From: Persicaria tinctoria
Lineage: Eukaryota > Streptophyta > Magnoliopsida > Caryophyllales > Polygonaceae
Length of the DNA: 64,000 nt
Assembly: GCA_037127255.1 (NCBI GenBank)
Contig: JBANSL010000004.1
Coordinates: forward strand, 26,853,967 to 26,917,966
Direction: 5' to 3'
Of the stretch, positions 12,040-23,900 are shown in pieces. Numbering within the stretch: the stretch's first letter is position 1; every line of letters begins with the position of its first letter. Made by a program: the position numbers and the translations under genes. The notes beneath the pieces are model-generated. The model did no database searches and had not been told where the DNA came from. It was given only the letters and a program-made list of their open reading frames with translations.

Positions 12040-12490
12040 TGAACAACATGTGGGTCAAGCTTTTAATAACAAGTGGTTTAGAATATTAATAAGAAGTGGT
12101 TCAAGACTTGTACACAATGTGGTTTATGATTTAAAAAACGGGTTCATTACATTAATAAAAAGTGGATCAAGATTTGAAGAAGAAATGGTTCAAGATTTTA
12201 ACAAAAATATATATATATATTTGTTATATGAACAAAAAACAATCATGTACAACACATGGTTCAAGATAATTAAAAATGAAGTGGTTCAGTATATTATCAA
12301 AACGTGGTTCAGGAATTGTACAATATGTGTTTCAGGGTTTTAAGAAGTGATTTATGATATTAACAATAAATGGTTCAGAGTTTTACTGATACGTGGTTCA
12401 ATACTTGAATGACATGTCGTTCAACCATTTAGACATAGTGGTTCATACTTCTTACACTTTGTGGATCAAGAATTTAAACCATGTGGTTTA
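12040..12490. repeat. Degenerate ~23 bp minisatellite
   Basis: About 18-19 units of 20-25 bp follow each other, each built on 'aagtggttcaagattttaa'-like sequence. Units are strongly diverged but in register. The 97-codon open frame at 12050-12343 is only a translation of this repeat and has no recognisable domain. The array lies directly beside the outer end of the minus-strand gypsy LTR. Confidence 0.8.
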
Positions 12491-13938
12491 AGTGTAGTGC
12501 ACATGATATAGGTTATATACTCATATGTCCACGACTACTCCCTAACACAGCATTCCACCGCCACTACCCCCGGGCATGTCCACATTCCATGAAGGCTACT
12601 AAAATTTAAAATGTAGGCGAATCAAAAACATCAGGTTTAGGAGAATAAAAATCAAAGCTAGCAGAGGCCAGTGAGGACTCAGAATAAAATAGACATTGCA
12701 TTCAGAAGAAATGAAGACCTAGCAACCATGGTCATGTCCTCTTTCGTCAAATCTTGTCCCAGCAATGTCTCTCCATGATGGAGACAACATCAACAACAAA
12801 AAATATACGTCTCTGCCTTTAATCATCACTCTCAAAATACATCGAGGATTGCGGCCTCGAGCAGGACTCCCTCGCCAGAGTCGCCTCCATCGAGCATGTT
12901 GTCCTCATCCCTCTTGCCGATAGCCGGATCGAGTCTGCCTCTACAGTTCTCCCCCGTGCCGCCCAGTTCCAACTCCTTCCCTGCTAACTCATTCTTTGCC
13001 TCGGCTCTGTCGACCGCTCTGTTGATTCTGCTCTAGTTGCATACCTAGGCCTCTGGTTGGTGCATGTCGATGTTTCATGCTCCGAGGAGATTATTAATAC
13101 CTTGACGATGTTGATTCTTGGTCTTCTTAGATGGACTCATCTTCTGTCGAGGTGAAGAGCACCAAGAGTTTCATGACGCCGAAAATCGTCCCTTGTCCAT
13201 CATGGCGAGCGATGTGGTAGACGAAGACACCCTCCATTGCTCTACTCCTCCAGTATCAACGTTTGAGAGCATGGGAGCCGCCAACGGTAGGAGAGAAGAT
13301 GAGGAGCCATGGGAGGAAGAAGCAATATATCTGTTTTATTAAAGAAATTAAGAGAAGTGTGTTAGGGTTATTTTTGTTTTAAAAGTTAGATCTATTTCCA
13401 CAAATCAAAATGCTTTTTTTGTTCTCACCCAAAAGACTTATTCTCATTTGAACCCTAACGGTGTATATGTACGCAAATTTGGCCCAATGAAAGAAAAGAG
13501 AGGGATCAGATCTAACACAAGATAAAAGATACTTTAATTATTTAATGCAGGGAAACATAAAAAAAACTCAATCTTTGGTATAATGTAGAGCGTGGGTTCC
13601 ATTATCTCATATGACTCCTTCCCTCTCGTCTCTCTCTCTCATCGAAGGCATGGCGACAAGCCCTACCAAATTACAACGAGAGAGCGAGATCCATTCGATA
13701 AAAAGGAATAAAGGTCGCTCGTCGCCGATTAGAGGTGTTCTACTTCCACCTCCAAACTGTTGCCGTCGCTGATTTGCACCGTCAGCAATTCTCGGGCATT
13801 TGCGCCACTGCTTGCTTGTTGTCATTGACTGGTGATGACTTGAATCAACCGAGGGTTTTGGACAAGGAGGAGACTAATCTCAAGTGCCTAATTTTATTTT
13901 GATTGTTTCATTTAATAAAACCCGATTACCCCTCATAT
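12491..13938. other. Stretch without a recognised gene
   Basis: A plus-strand segment at about 12840-13100 reads protein-like without an ATG (IEHVVLIPLADSRIESASTV, then a stop and further hydrophobic residues). A short ORF follows at 13118-13342. I do not recognise either; they may be a gene fragment carried by a transposon. Confidence 0.3.
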
Positions 13939-14345
13939 TGTGAATTTTCCCGAGTGAATAATGTTAAAGAGAAGGAGGATGAACAATAGAATACAAAGGA
14001 TTTCCGTGTTCTGACAAGAACCGCGCAGAACACTCTATAGAGAAAAACCTCTCTGGATCTAGGGACGTTTCTTGTTATTGTGGTACTTTGATGGATACAC
14101 TGACACATCGTAATTCAACTCTACTCCCTCTATTTATAATAGAGTCCTATAGGTAGAACGTCCTATAGATAAACCCAAATATAGATAAAACTTACCTTAT
14201 CTAGAACCTATTATAGATAAATCCATCTATAATAAACCACTTATATATAAAACCATATATAGATAAAACTTGCTATAGATATATTGACTTGGGCCCCAAT
14301 CTAGTTTATCTACCAACCTAGGATGATTAATTGTCTCCTCCAACA
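13939..14345 (-). mobile_element. 3' LTR of a small copia-derived element
   Basis: This ~407 bp repeat is matched by 14902-14950 plus 19728-20087, where the second copy is split by a CACTA element. On the minus strand it begins TGTTGGAGGAGACAATT after a purine-rich 'gggtggagat' tract and ends in TTCACA. No perfect target duplication was found. Confidence 0.75.
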
Positions 14346-14459
14346 ATCTCCACCCACACAAATAATCTATCTATAACAACGAATAGAGACATCTTTAGGG
14401 CGTTGCCTACTCTAGGTCCTCCCATGCTCCGCTCCCTCGGGCTCCTCTCTTGAATATCA

Positions 14460-14873
14460 TCAAGTGATGTTGATCAAGTCCAAGTAGCGCTCCTTGAAAT
14501 TCTTCCTGGTGGCATGCATCACTAGTCCGGTACCCTCCACCATCTTCCATCTTGACAACATTTGCAGTAGATACAACATCTTGGATAAAGACTTTGACAT
14601 ATACCTCTTCTCCGATTGAACCCGAATCTCCTTCAAAGATTCTATGTCAATCATGTGGTATATCGCTTTATCCGCATGACAAAGTCGAATGTCCGACGAT
14701 GCCTTCTCTTGTATCTTCTCCCATTCATCATCTTTCAACGAAACAAATTTCGTCTCTTTCATCTTCTTTAACATCCCCTTCCATGTTAGGAGACTCGTTA
14801 CTCGCCATTGCCAAAGACTGAAATTTCCAGTGCCGTCGAAACGCGGAACCTCGAATTTTGCACCGGATGTCAT
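14460..14873 (-). pseudogene. Ty1/copia gag, truncated
   Basis: The 137-residue ORF begins MTSGAKFEVPRFDGTGNFSL and contains 'RYMSKSLSKMLYLLQ', the conserved N-terminal half of plant copia Gag (UBN2-type). It stops before the zinc knuckle and no protease, integrase or reverse transcriptase follows: the 3' LTR begins about 115 bp downstream. The element therefore depends on other copies for movement. The start is supported by the ATG lying just inside the primer-binding site. Confidence 0.8.
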
Positions 14874-14884
14874 AGTCTAACCTC

Positions 14885-14896
14885 ACTCTAATACCA
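14885..14896 (-). other. Primer-binding site of the copia-derived element
   Basis: On the minus strand this reads TGGTATTAGAGT, one mismatch within the core of the tRNA-iMet site. It follows the LTR end (TTCACA) within a few bases. Confidence 0.7.
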
Positions 14897-16054
14897 ATTG
14901 TTGTGAATTTCCCCGAGTGAATACCGTTAAAGAGAAAGAGAATGAACAATCACTACAAGAAAAATAGTGTATCGCAACGACTTTTGGCAACGACATTTTA
15001 TTTTTGTTGCAAAAGATACGTTTTTTGCAACGACTAAAAATTGTCGTTACAAAAGGTTATTGCAATAATAAAAAATTTCATTTGGCGCTCGTCCCAGCGT
15101 TGGCGGGCAAGTTGAAAATTTGGGTTATATCTTTGGCAACAACATTATTGTTGCAATAGAATTTACATAGATAAATGTTATATTTTGCAACGATAATTTT
15201 TGTTGTTAAAAATCAAGTAACTATTGCAACAAAAAGTTGTTACCATAGATTAACCAAAAGATTTACATGAAAATATTTTTCATTAAGAAATGTCATAAAA
15301 ATATTTAGAAAAGGGGAAAACAAGAACTTCCCTCATACTTGCATTGCATACTTAGAAAACTTCTCCCTCATACTTGCCTGGATGTCGTCACCACCACTAC
15401 CGCCACTGTCGCCGCCGCCGCCACCACCACCACTACCGCCATTGACACCTCTCCTCTTTCTCCCGACTCTCATCCTCGACTTCTCCTCCTCAACTGACCT
15501 CTCTCTCTCTCACTCGAGAATCGAGATGTGATCTCTTGCCCCTCTTTCTCTACCTCCTTCTCTCGATCTTTCTCTGTTGTCTCTCTTACTCGATCTCTCT
15601 ATGTCCTTGTTCTCTACCTCTCTATTAGATCCCTTGAATCTCGACCCTAAATTGAAGATAGAGGCATGTATATCTCCTCCCGACTCCGACAATGTCCAAA
15701 TGCCACCTCCATCAACACTCTTCCTCTCCTCTCCTCTACCCGATGTTGGCGAGTAAACCCTGCAGCGGCGACTACTCAATCTAGTCCATGATCGCCACCA
15801 AGAGCCAACAATGGTTAGTTATCCTCCATTGATGCTTTAGATCTAGGTTTATGGTTCTTTGGTTCAGATCTTGGTTATCAGTTTTGGTAAAGAATTTTCG
15901 ATCTAGAGTTTAAATTTTGGTAAAATCTACTCTTGCACGGGTCGAGGAGGTTAGGGTTTTCGATTTTGAAATTTGTTTCTCTCGGTAAAAGCATTTCTTC
16001 GTGTTTTTATGTTTAAGTTTGTAAATTGAACGATGTGTTTGATTTGATTGGTAG

Positions 16055-16369
16055 AAGTTATAACACACTGAAAATTTTGAAGTACATATGCTCTCCCGAT
16101 GCCTTTGATTTGGTTAGCAAACAGCTTGAGAAGTCCAAAGCTGAGCTGATACCATATCAGGCTTTATATGAGAAACTTCAGGTTGTAACTGGTCGGTAGT
16201 TTCATGTGACTGAATCATTTCTGTTCTGTTTTTTTTTTTTTTTGCAATATCTTGTTTGGCACTAGCACTTATGCTCAGTTCTAAATTGTAGGCTGAGAGA
16301 GACACTCTTTCATGGCATGAAAGACAAGCAACCATCACAGAAGCAGAATTACAAGGGCTTCAAGCTGCG
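16055..16369 (+). pseudogene. Captured gene fragment, unidentified (two exons)
   Basis: Two exon-like blocks with consensus splice borders are visible. The first (about 16055-16181) reads ...SPDAFDLVSKQLEKSKAELI and ends at CAG|GTTGTA. The second (16292-16369) reads AERDTLSWHERQATITEAEL and starts after TGTAG. The charged, heptad-like composition suggests a coiled coil. I do not recognise the parent gene. Confidence 0.5.
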
Positions 16370-16692
16370 GTATGATTTATTGGAATTAGTCGTTCATTCT
16401 CTTACTTGAGAAACTCACCCTTTTTGGTTCATATGGAAAAGGTTCGATCATAATTAATTGATTATCGCCTTTTCCTTCTTACACTTGAAAGATGATTGTC
16501 TATTCAATTGGTCGGTGTTGGATTATCTACATGTAGTTGATGCTTCTGTTTTTTTTTTAATGCGGTAATGTGGTAGTGTTGAATTTTCTAGTTTATGGAC
16601 ATGGTTATACCTTGCAATCTTTGTTGAGTCTTTGCCAAATGAAGTAATGTCTGGTGCAACTACATTTGCTTCCATTTCGTGTGTTCTTATAG

Positions 16693-16980
16693 GCATGTGT
16701 TAGAACAATCAAGGACTATAAGCAACAATGGTATAAAATATGCATTAATTGGCTTGATACGGGATCTTAGAGGAATTGCAAGGGTAGCTAGCAGGTGAAT
16801 TGATTATTTAATCAACTTTCAATTCACATTATCCTCATTTGATGTTTATTTATGATCCTTGACACATACTCGTATATTTTCTGCAGCTGCAAGGCATATG
16901 GGTATCTTTTTTATCGCCTATATCCAGCACATATGTCACTTCTTTTAAAAGCTTTGGATATGTGGGCTGATACTCTTGAG
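16693..16980 (+). pseudogene. Captured exportin-7-like fragment
   Basis: Exon 16693-16794 contains 'NGIKYALIGLIRDLRGIARV' and exon 16887-16980 contains 'AYGYLFYRLYPAHMSLLLKA'. This corresponds to the conserved HEAT-repeat segment of exportin-7/RanBP16-like nuclear transport receptors, where RDLRGIA is followed by a YP-AHMPLLL motif. The intron between has AG|GTGAAT and CTGCAG borders. The upstream part of the first exon is out of frame and the rest of the protein is absent, so this is a fragment only. Recognition rests on remembered family motifs; a protein search would confirm it. Confidence 0.65.
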
Positions 16981-17914
16981 GTATGTTAAGGTCTTAAGGA
17001 TTAATTTACCTTGGGCATCTTTTCTTCCTAGAAGTTTACCAATGGGCAATCACATTGAAGAACCTATCCTCTGGATTATGTTTTCCTCCAAATTTATATT
17101 GAATGCTTAAAATCTAGTACCTATTAATGAGAATCGAAGTATTAAAGACTACCTTGCATGAAATCGTTAGAAGAATCCGTGAATGCATTTTGTATCAGGT
17201 TTATAATTTTATCGTGCATCATTGATGTGGCTGAAGTTTGTGATGTTGTATATATCATCCATATGCTTCCATTCCTTTTGATGAAAAGTTAGAATACCTC
17301 TATGGAGCTTATTCAAGTCACAAAAGGCCTATTTCAGCCTTTATGTTCTGTCTACATTTTTCCGGTCACAAAAGGCCTATTTCAGCTTTATGGAGATAAT
17401 TCTCAAAGATCATATTAAATTTATTATAGGTCTCGGCACAAATACCTTCTCATATATAGTCAAGTCTTTGAGTTAGGCCTTCAAGCCTTGGATACAAGTA
17501 TCATACCACATGTTTGCTTTATGTAATAAATATTTTATCAAGTGAATCACTCTATGGAGCTCAAGTGATGTCCCACGACTCGTTAGAGACCTTCACGTGT
17601 CGTGACAAGTGGTTTTGGCAATTTTGTGAGCTGCTGAGAAGTCCCACGACTCGTGGGAGACCTTTCACGAGTCGTGGCAGGGCCAGTTACGCCCAACCTT
17701 TCATATTTTCGGGTGTTTATTTAATTTGTTTTTGGATTATTTTAAGGGGGGTCTTTGTTTCATTTGGATGTTAATATTTTAAGGACGTGAGTCATTCAAA
17801 AAGCTTAATCCCTGTTCAAAATGTCTTTTTTGCCAGATTGAGTGTCTTTTTTTGCCATTTCATTAACTTTGTTGTTTGTCATTTCCCTTTTTGGTTTGAA
17901 TGTCTTTTTTGCCA

Positions 17915-18443
17915 GATTGAGTCATCTGAAGATGTTGAAAAGGTTTCCACCAATGAGGAGAGATAATCCTTTACTTAGAAACTCAAGGAGGTTAGTGAAT
18001 TGATGGCATTTAATGGATCCAAGATCCTTGTTGCCTTTTAGCATGCTTACAAAACCTTCATGTCTCCGGGTGCAGGAATGGTTGTACATGGATGGAGAAG
18101 ATGCTAGTGCTAATGAATTTCAAGAACGTCATTATACGCTGAAAGCAATTGGTGACCCCATGTTTTTCAGGTTTGCCTTCATTGTGAAGCTCAATAATTA
18201 CAATAAAATCCTCTTACACTAAAATCCTTTTACTAATGCAGTTGAAGCTGGCATAAACTCTCTTTCTAAGCTTAAACAGGTATGTAGAACTACCCTTCAT
18301 CCTCGAATCATGACTTCGAAAACTTAATAGACAAACTATCTCAAGTTCAAAGCTTTGTTAATGTAGTTGTTGTCAAACTTCTGCAGATTGTTCATGACTG
18401 GGAGACCAACAAATCCTAGATTCCAAAAGACAGAATTGATGAG
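17915..18443 (+). pseudogene. Captured HSP70-17-like (ER HSP110/HYOU1 class) fragment
   Basis: Four exon-like blocks keep splice borders: 17915-17990, 18075-18170 (EWLYMDGEDASANEFQERHY, then LKAIGDPMFFR), 18241-18279 (VEAGINSLSKLKQ) and 18387-18443 (IVHDWETNK...IPKDRIDE). These match in order the C-terminal region of plant heat-shock 70 kDa protein 17, the ER-lumenal HYOU1-like Hsp110 class. In-frame stops in the first and fourth blocks and loss of the ATPase domain make it non-functional. It lies about 0.9 kb from the exportin fragment, in the same orientation, inside one CACTA element. Confidence 0.75.
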
Positions 18444-20087
18444 GTAGCTTATTGCAAAATTTATACAACGGGCAGTGGAAGCTTTCAAGCAAGAGATGCT
18501 CCAAACACTCGCTAATATATAGAAATTTTTAGTAACATGAAAATTAGGTAATTGTCCTTGTATGTTATTTAGATGATGCTTCTATTAGTTACATTATGCT
18601 TATGGTTCTCTAAGTATCTACATCTCTGTTAAGAATTTTTGCATTATAGTATAATATGATGATCTCAAGAAATAAGAAAGAAAAAGAGAGCGAAAGAAAA
18701 GAGGGTTTATCCAATTTAAACTCGTAGAATACAAAATGCTGAAATGCGTTTGTAGTGACTAAGGAGCTCATTTTCATCCAGGTTAGTTTTCTTGGCTTTT
18801 TGAACATGAAGAATGACGTTCTACTTTTGCCCCCTTTTTTGCAGGATTTGGGAAAATGAACACGGATTATGAACGGAAGTTTTTACGGGTTAGTTTACAT
18901 ATGGAAAGCACATGTTATGGAATAGTTTTTTGGATTAGAATGAAGGGATGATATGGCCTGGGTAGTAAAATGAATGATGTCATGTGTTTGAAACATGTAA
19001 ATTTTGTATGGTTTTATGGACGGATTATATATATAGTTGATTCGACCGAACTCATGTGTATTTTTCCACACAATGTTACAAATGAATGTGTTTTGAGGAA
19101 CTTACACGAGCCATTTGTATTGAAATAGGGAAATGCAAAAGTATTAGTTCTTGCAACTGAAAAAATTGTTGCTAAAGACAACCTTTATCTATTTTGCTAC
19201 GACTTTTTCGTTGCGAAAGATCTTGTTTATAATCATATAGCCTATTGTAACGGCATTTGTCATTGCAAAAGATCTTATTTTATCATAGTAGATCATTTTG
19301 CAATGAGAAAGTTGTTGCAAAAGGTAGTGTTTTAGCAATGAGCATAGTCGTTGCATACCCAACATGAAATTTTAAAGGACCTTTAGCAACGACATTTTAG
19401 TTGCAAAGTTTTTTTTTTAGCAACGCCATTATTGTTGTAAAAGAGATATCAATTGCAACGACATTTCTTGTTGCTAAAACTTATCATTGTTTTACAAGAT
19501 ACATATGTTTAGCAACGACAAATGTATCACAACGACCTTTGTCGTTGCAAAAAGGTGCATTTTTGGCAACGGCTAATGTCGTTGTAATAGCCTTTAGCTA
19601 CGCCCTGACCCGTAACGACACCGCAACGACAATTGTCGTTGCGGTGTGAAATGTGACTATTGCAACGACAACTTATGTATTGCAACGACTTTTGTCGTTG
19701 TGATAGCCCCTTTTTCTTGTAGTGAATAGGACACAAAGGATTTCTGTGTTCTGACAATAACCACGCAGAACACCTTGTCTCTTGTAGAGAAAAACCTCTC
19801 TACAACTAGGGTTTCTTATTATTGTGGTACTTTGATAGATACACTAACACATCATAATTCAACCATACTCCCTCTATTTATAATAGAGTCCTATAGGTAG
19901 AACCTCCTATAGATAAACCTAGATATAGATAAAACCTACCTTATCTAGAACATATTATAGATAAAACCATCTATAATAAACCATCTATATATAAAACCAT
20001 ATATAGATGAAACTTGTAAAAGATAAATTGACTTGGGCCCCAATCCAATTTATCTATCTACCTAGGATGTTTAAATGTATCCTACAA

Positions 20088-20957
20088 CTACTCCAAAACA
20101 GTTGATCGAAACTTGTTGACGAGTTGTTGGACTTCATTTTGCTCTGATTAACATTCATTCAGGTACCCTTTATTTTGATTATTTTTCATCACTTTATGTG
20201 CTAATTTCATCATCTTTTCAAATGAAATGCTAATGTTGCATGTAATCAGAAGTATTGTTTATGAATTTGGGTTTTTGATGAAATATGAAATATTATTAGG
20301 TGAAATTTGAAGCATTATTCGGTGAAATATGAATTATTATTCGGCGAAATTATTCGATGTCCTACGAGAACCAAAAGGAAATGAGAGTGAAACTCACTCT
20401 CTCTATAAGGAGAGTGAATCAGAATTGTGTGTGGATCCCATTGAATTTAATTAAAATTTGATTTTTTTTATGATGAGGAATCACCTTTGGTTGCAAATTG
20501 ATTTTCTATTAGGATCAATCAGAATCATTTATTTTCTATCAATTGACGGGTCAGATTTGTGTACATGATACAACGTAAGGGCTATCAGCTAAGTACACCC
20601 AAACTATATATATGTATGTGTGTGTGTATATATATGTAAAGAGATAGGTTTGTTTCACTATATATACGACCTTTAAGGTGTACATAATCCTTATCGCATG
20701 CAAAAATATTTATTTTTATTCCAACGAATAATCAACCAATACCTTCAAATAATCAACCGACAACCATTACTTTAAATCTCATCTCTTATTATACACGATA
20801 AGCATTATGATGCATATCATATGGATGGAAGTACCGAAAGGTTCTCTTATTGTTAATCAATTGACAATTAATAATTAACCAATCCGGAATGGTTCAACCG
20901 AAAAGGACTTACGGGTACTACCCAAATGTTCTCGATTCGAATTCCAGATGGCCGCTC
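20088..20957. other. Intergenic, AT-rich
   Basis: I see no coding sequence. It includes an AT/TG-rich microsatellite-like patch near 20605-20640 and repeated 'aaatatgaattattattcgg' text at 20280-20350. Confidence 0.5.
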
Positions 20958-23900
20958 TTTTTTTTTTATACAAGGGAAGAATTCGGGTGATGTCAGAAGC
21001 TCATGGACGAGAGCAAGAAGCTCATGGTGAGAAGCAATCAACCCCTGAGTCTGCCTCAATCTGAGATGAGCTACTTTTTCCGTCACTTGGTTGACCTCTC
21101 GGAAAACATGGGTGACAGAAAAGACCTCGAAGGCGTGGAGCAAAACCAGAATATCGGCGATTACCAACTCAATTTTCCAAGGGCACTTCCAACTCCCTTT
21201 GATGGCGTTGATAACTAGGGGTGTGCAGAAAAATACGACACGGTTGACACGACACGAAACCGCAACAAAACAATACAAAAAAACACGAAACGATATATAT
21301 ACGACACGGTTATGACACGAAACGGTAAAACACGACAATAATCGTGTCGTGTTCGGATCGGCATATATTCCTTATCGGGTATCCGACACGACCCGGTAAT
21401 TTTTTTTTTTTGAATATTAATATTCTGTGTTTTAGTACACATAAAATAAAAGTCTTCTAGTATCACAAAACTCAGACGGCCCAGATGGTGAGCCAGCGCT
21501 TGCGTTTCTGTGGACATTGGTATAAGGTTGTGATTTCGAATCCGGAACTGGACTCTATTTTTTCCTTTCCGCTTTATTTTTTTTCCCTGCCTTTAATTAC
21601 TTTTTCATCCGCCTTTTCTACTGTCAATATTCTTAACGCCATTCTCAATCTAGGGTTGCCGTCTTCTGCCCTCTCCCATCTCGCAGTCTCGCCTCTCGCC
21701 GACCTCAGTCTCGCCTCTCGCCGACCTCAGTCTCACTCGCTCTCCTTTCCCTCGACGCTCGCCCTCAGATCCGGCGATGGCGTGGTCAAGTCCTCTTCTC
21801 AGACATCTCGAGTCGCCCTCTCGCAGTCTCGCCTCTCCTCGACCTCAGTCTCACTCTCTCTCTCTTCTCGCTCGCCCTTAGATCCGGCGTGGTCAAGTCC
21901 TCTTCTCAGATCTTGATTCTCGAGTCCCGTCGACTTGTCGAGTCTTGCCTCTCGAGTCTCGCCTCTCCTTCCGGCGTGGTCGAGCCCTCAGATCTCGACT
22001 CTCGAGTCTCGCCTCTTCTTCAACTCGCTCCCGGTAAGTTTCGCGATGAATTGATATGAAACAATTGTTTCAAATTGATATGAAACAATGGGTCAAATCG
22101 TTGAAACGAATTCGTTCAATGGTTCGACACTTCGACGGGGTTACTTGTTTGATAATTGCTCATATTTCACAGGATTGATTTACTTTACTATGCTCCTGCT
22201 TCTTAATTTGTCCCATTGTAAATTAGAAAAATATTGAGAGTTGTATCACTTGTATGGAGTATGCACAACCCTAATCTGACAGAGGATGTAAATTGGTTTA
22301 CTTATACATATGGCATTTTCAAGAAGAAAAAAAAAAACGGGTGGTTTTTGTACTAATCGTGTCGTGTCGTGTTACACGGGTATCCGACACGGAACCGTGT
22401 CGTGTTATCGTGTCGGATACCCGGTAGTTATCGTGTCGTGTTCGGATCGGCACTTTCCCCCTTATCGTGTCATGTTTTTTATCGTGTCGTGTCGTGTCGT
22501 GTCGGATACCCGGTTATGCACAGCCCTATTGATAACCGTAAGACTGTCTCCCTCCACTTGGACTTTTGAGATCCCCATCTCTAAAGCAGCAGTAAGGCCT
22601 AGTCGAAGAGCCAACGCTTTGGCCATCAATGCTGAAACAGTACCACACAACGAGGCGTTGCAAGCCTGGACACTACCATGGTGGTCTCGAATAACAAAAC
22701 CCGCCGCAACTTCACCTGAAAAGAGTTTTGATCCATCAAAACTGATCTTGAAATAATCCTTCGCGGGTTTCTTCCAACGAAGATTTTTTTTTCCTAAGTT
22801 GGGGTACGCTTACAGGTTTCATTTTTTCCATTTCTTCCCAATGAAGTGTCTTTGATTGTTTCCAATTTTGTAGCTGGAGTCTTATATATCCTTCATGTTG
22901 TTGATTGTTCATGTAGTTTTGATCGTCGAATACTACTTTATTCCTAATTTTCCATAAGCCCCACCAAATCAGAGATAATGTGGTTGTTTGAGATTTAGTG
23001 AGAATGGAGAATATTTCCATTACAACTTGTTTCATATTTTTGTCGGTCGTGTCCACTCTTCGAATTTTTGTTTCAATGTCTGTATCAATCTTCCCAATCA
23101 AATCAAGAGAATGCGTACACTTTGTAAACAAGTGTTCTGTACCTTCAACCAAATGGTTGCAGAAAGCACAAGAGAGGGGCACAGCCACACCTTTTTCAGC
23201 AAGTCTTTGTTTCGTTGGGATTCCATTCATCGCTAATTTCCAAAGAAAGTTTTTAACTTTTGGAAAGCACTCCATTCCCCAAATCCATGTAATTTCGCTT
23301 TCCTGAATTCTATCATGTCCAGCTATCATTTCTAGGCATTCGTCGTGGAAAACCAGCCATTGCGGATAGCTTTCAAATATAACCTATCTTCAATTTCATT
23401 CATCGGAATTTGTATGTTAAGGATTTTCCGTATGATGTTGTGAGGAAGTATTTTCCTCAATTCTTGAACATTCCATTTTTTATCGGGTCCTATGTATTTT
23501 TCCACCTTCTCTTGTTCATTAATTAAGTTGTACATTTCTCAAACAGTTTCTCTCCCACAATCCACTCGTCCTTCCAGAATCTGATTTTCTTCCCATTCCC
23601 TACTTGCCAAATCAACCCTTCACATAATTCATTTTTAATTTCCATTAGTTTCTTCCATTGCCAGGATGTCTGTTTCTTTTTTTTTTCGTATTCCCATAAT
23701 GTTGCATCTTTCATGTATTTTTCTTTAATTATTCTAACCCAAATATTATTTGGTTCAGCCAAGTTTTTCCACATTAACTTCATTTGAAGTGCTTTGTTCA
23801 TATCTTTGGATTTGTTTAGTCCTAGTCCACCATATTTTTTTGGTTTACATATTTTATCCCATCCTATCAATGGCTTGTAGTTCCTATCCTTATTCCAAAA

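Larger units (their letters stand above)
14951..19724. mobile_element. CACTA transposon carrying host-gene fragments (Pack-CACTA)
   Basis: The left end is CACTACAAGAAAAA and the right end is its inverted complement TTTTTCTTGTAGTG. Both are flanked by AAT (14948-14950, 19725-19727), the 3 bp duplication typical of CACTA/En-Spm elements. Both ends carry dozens of subterminal GCAACGAC / GTCGTTGC repeats (14970-15240 and 19130-19710). No transposase is visible. The middle instead holds exon-intron fragments of host genes in plus orientation (16055-18443). It is therefore a non-autonomous, gene-capturing element. Confidence 0.93.
14902..20087 (-). mobile_element. 5' LTR of the copia-derived element, split by CACTA
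   Basis: LTR sequence at 14902-14950 continues at 19728-20087, with the AAT duplication at each side of the CACTA insertion. Joined length is about 407 bp, matching the 3' LTR. The LTR text next to the right CACTA end ('acacaaaggatttctgtg') aligns with 13990-14010. Confidence 0.8.

Noticed and set aside
13934..20092. A 5 bp duplication for the small copia element
   Set aside because: CATAT on the left and TACTC/ACTCC on the right do not match.
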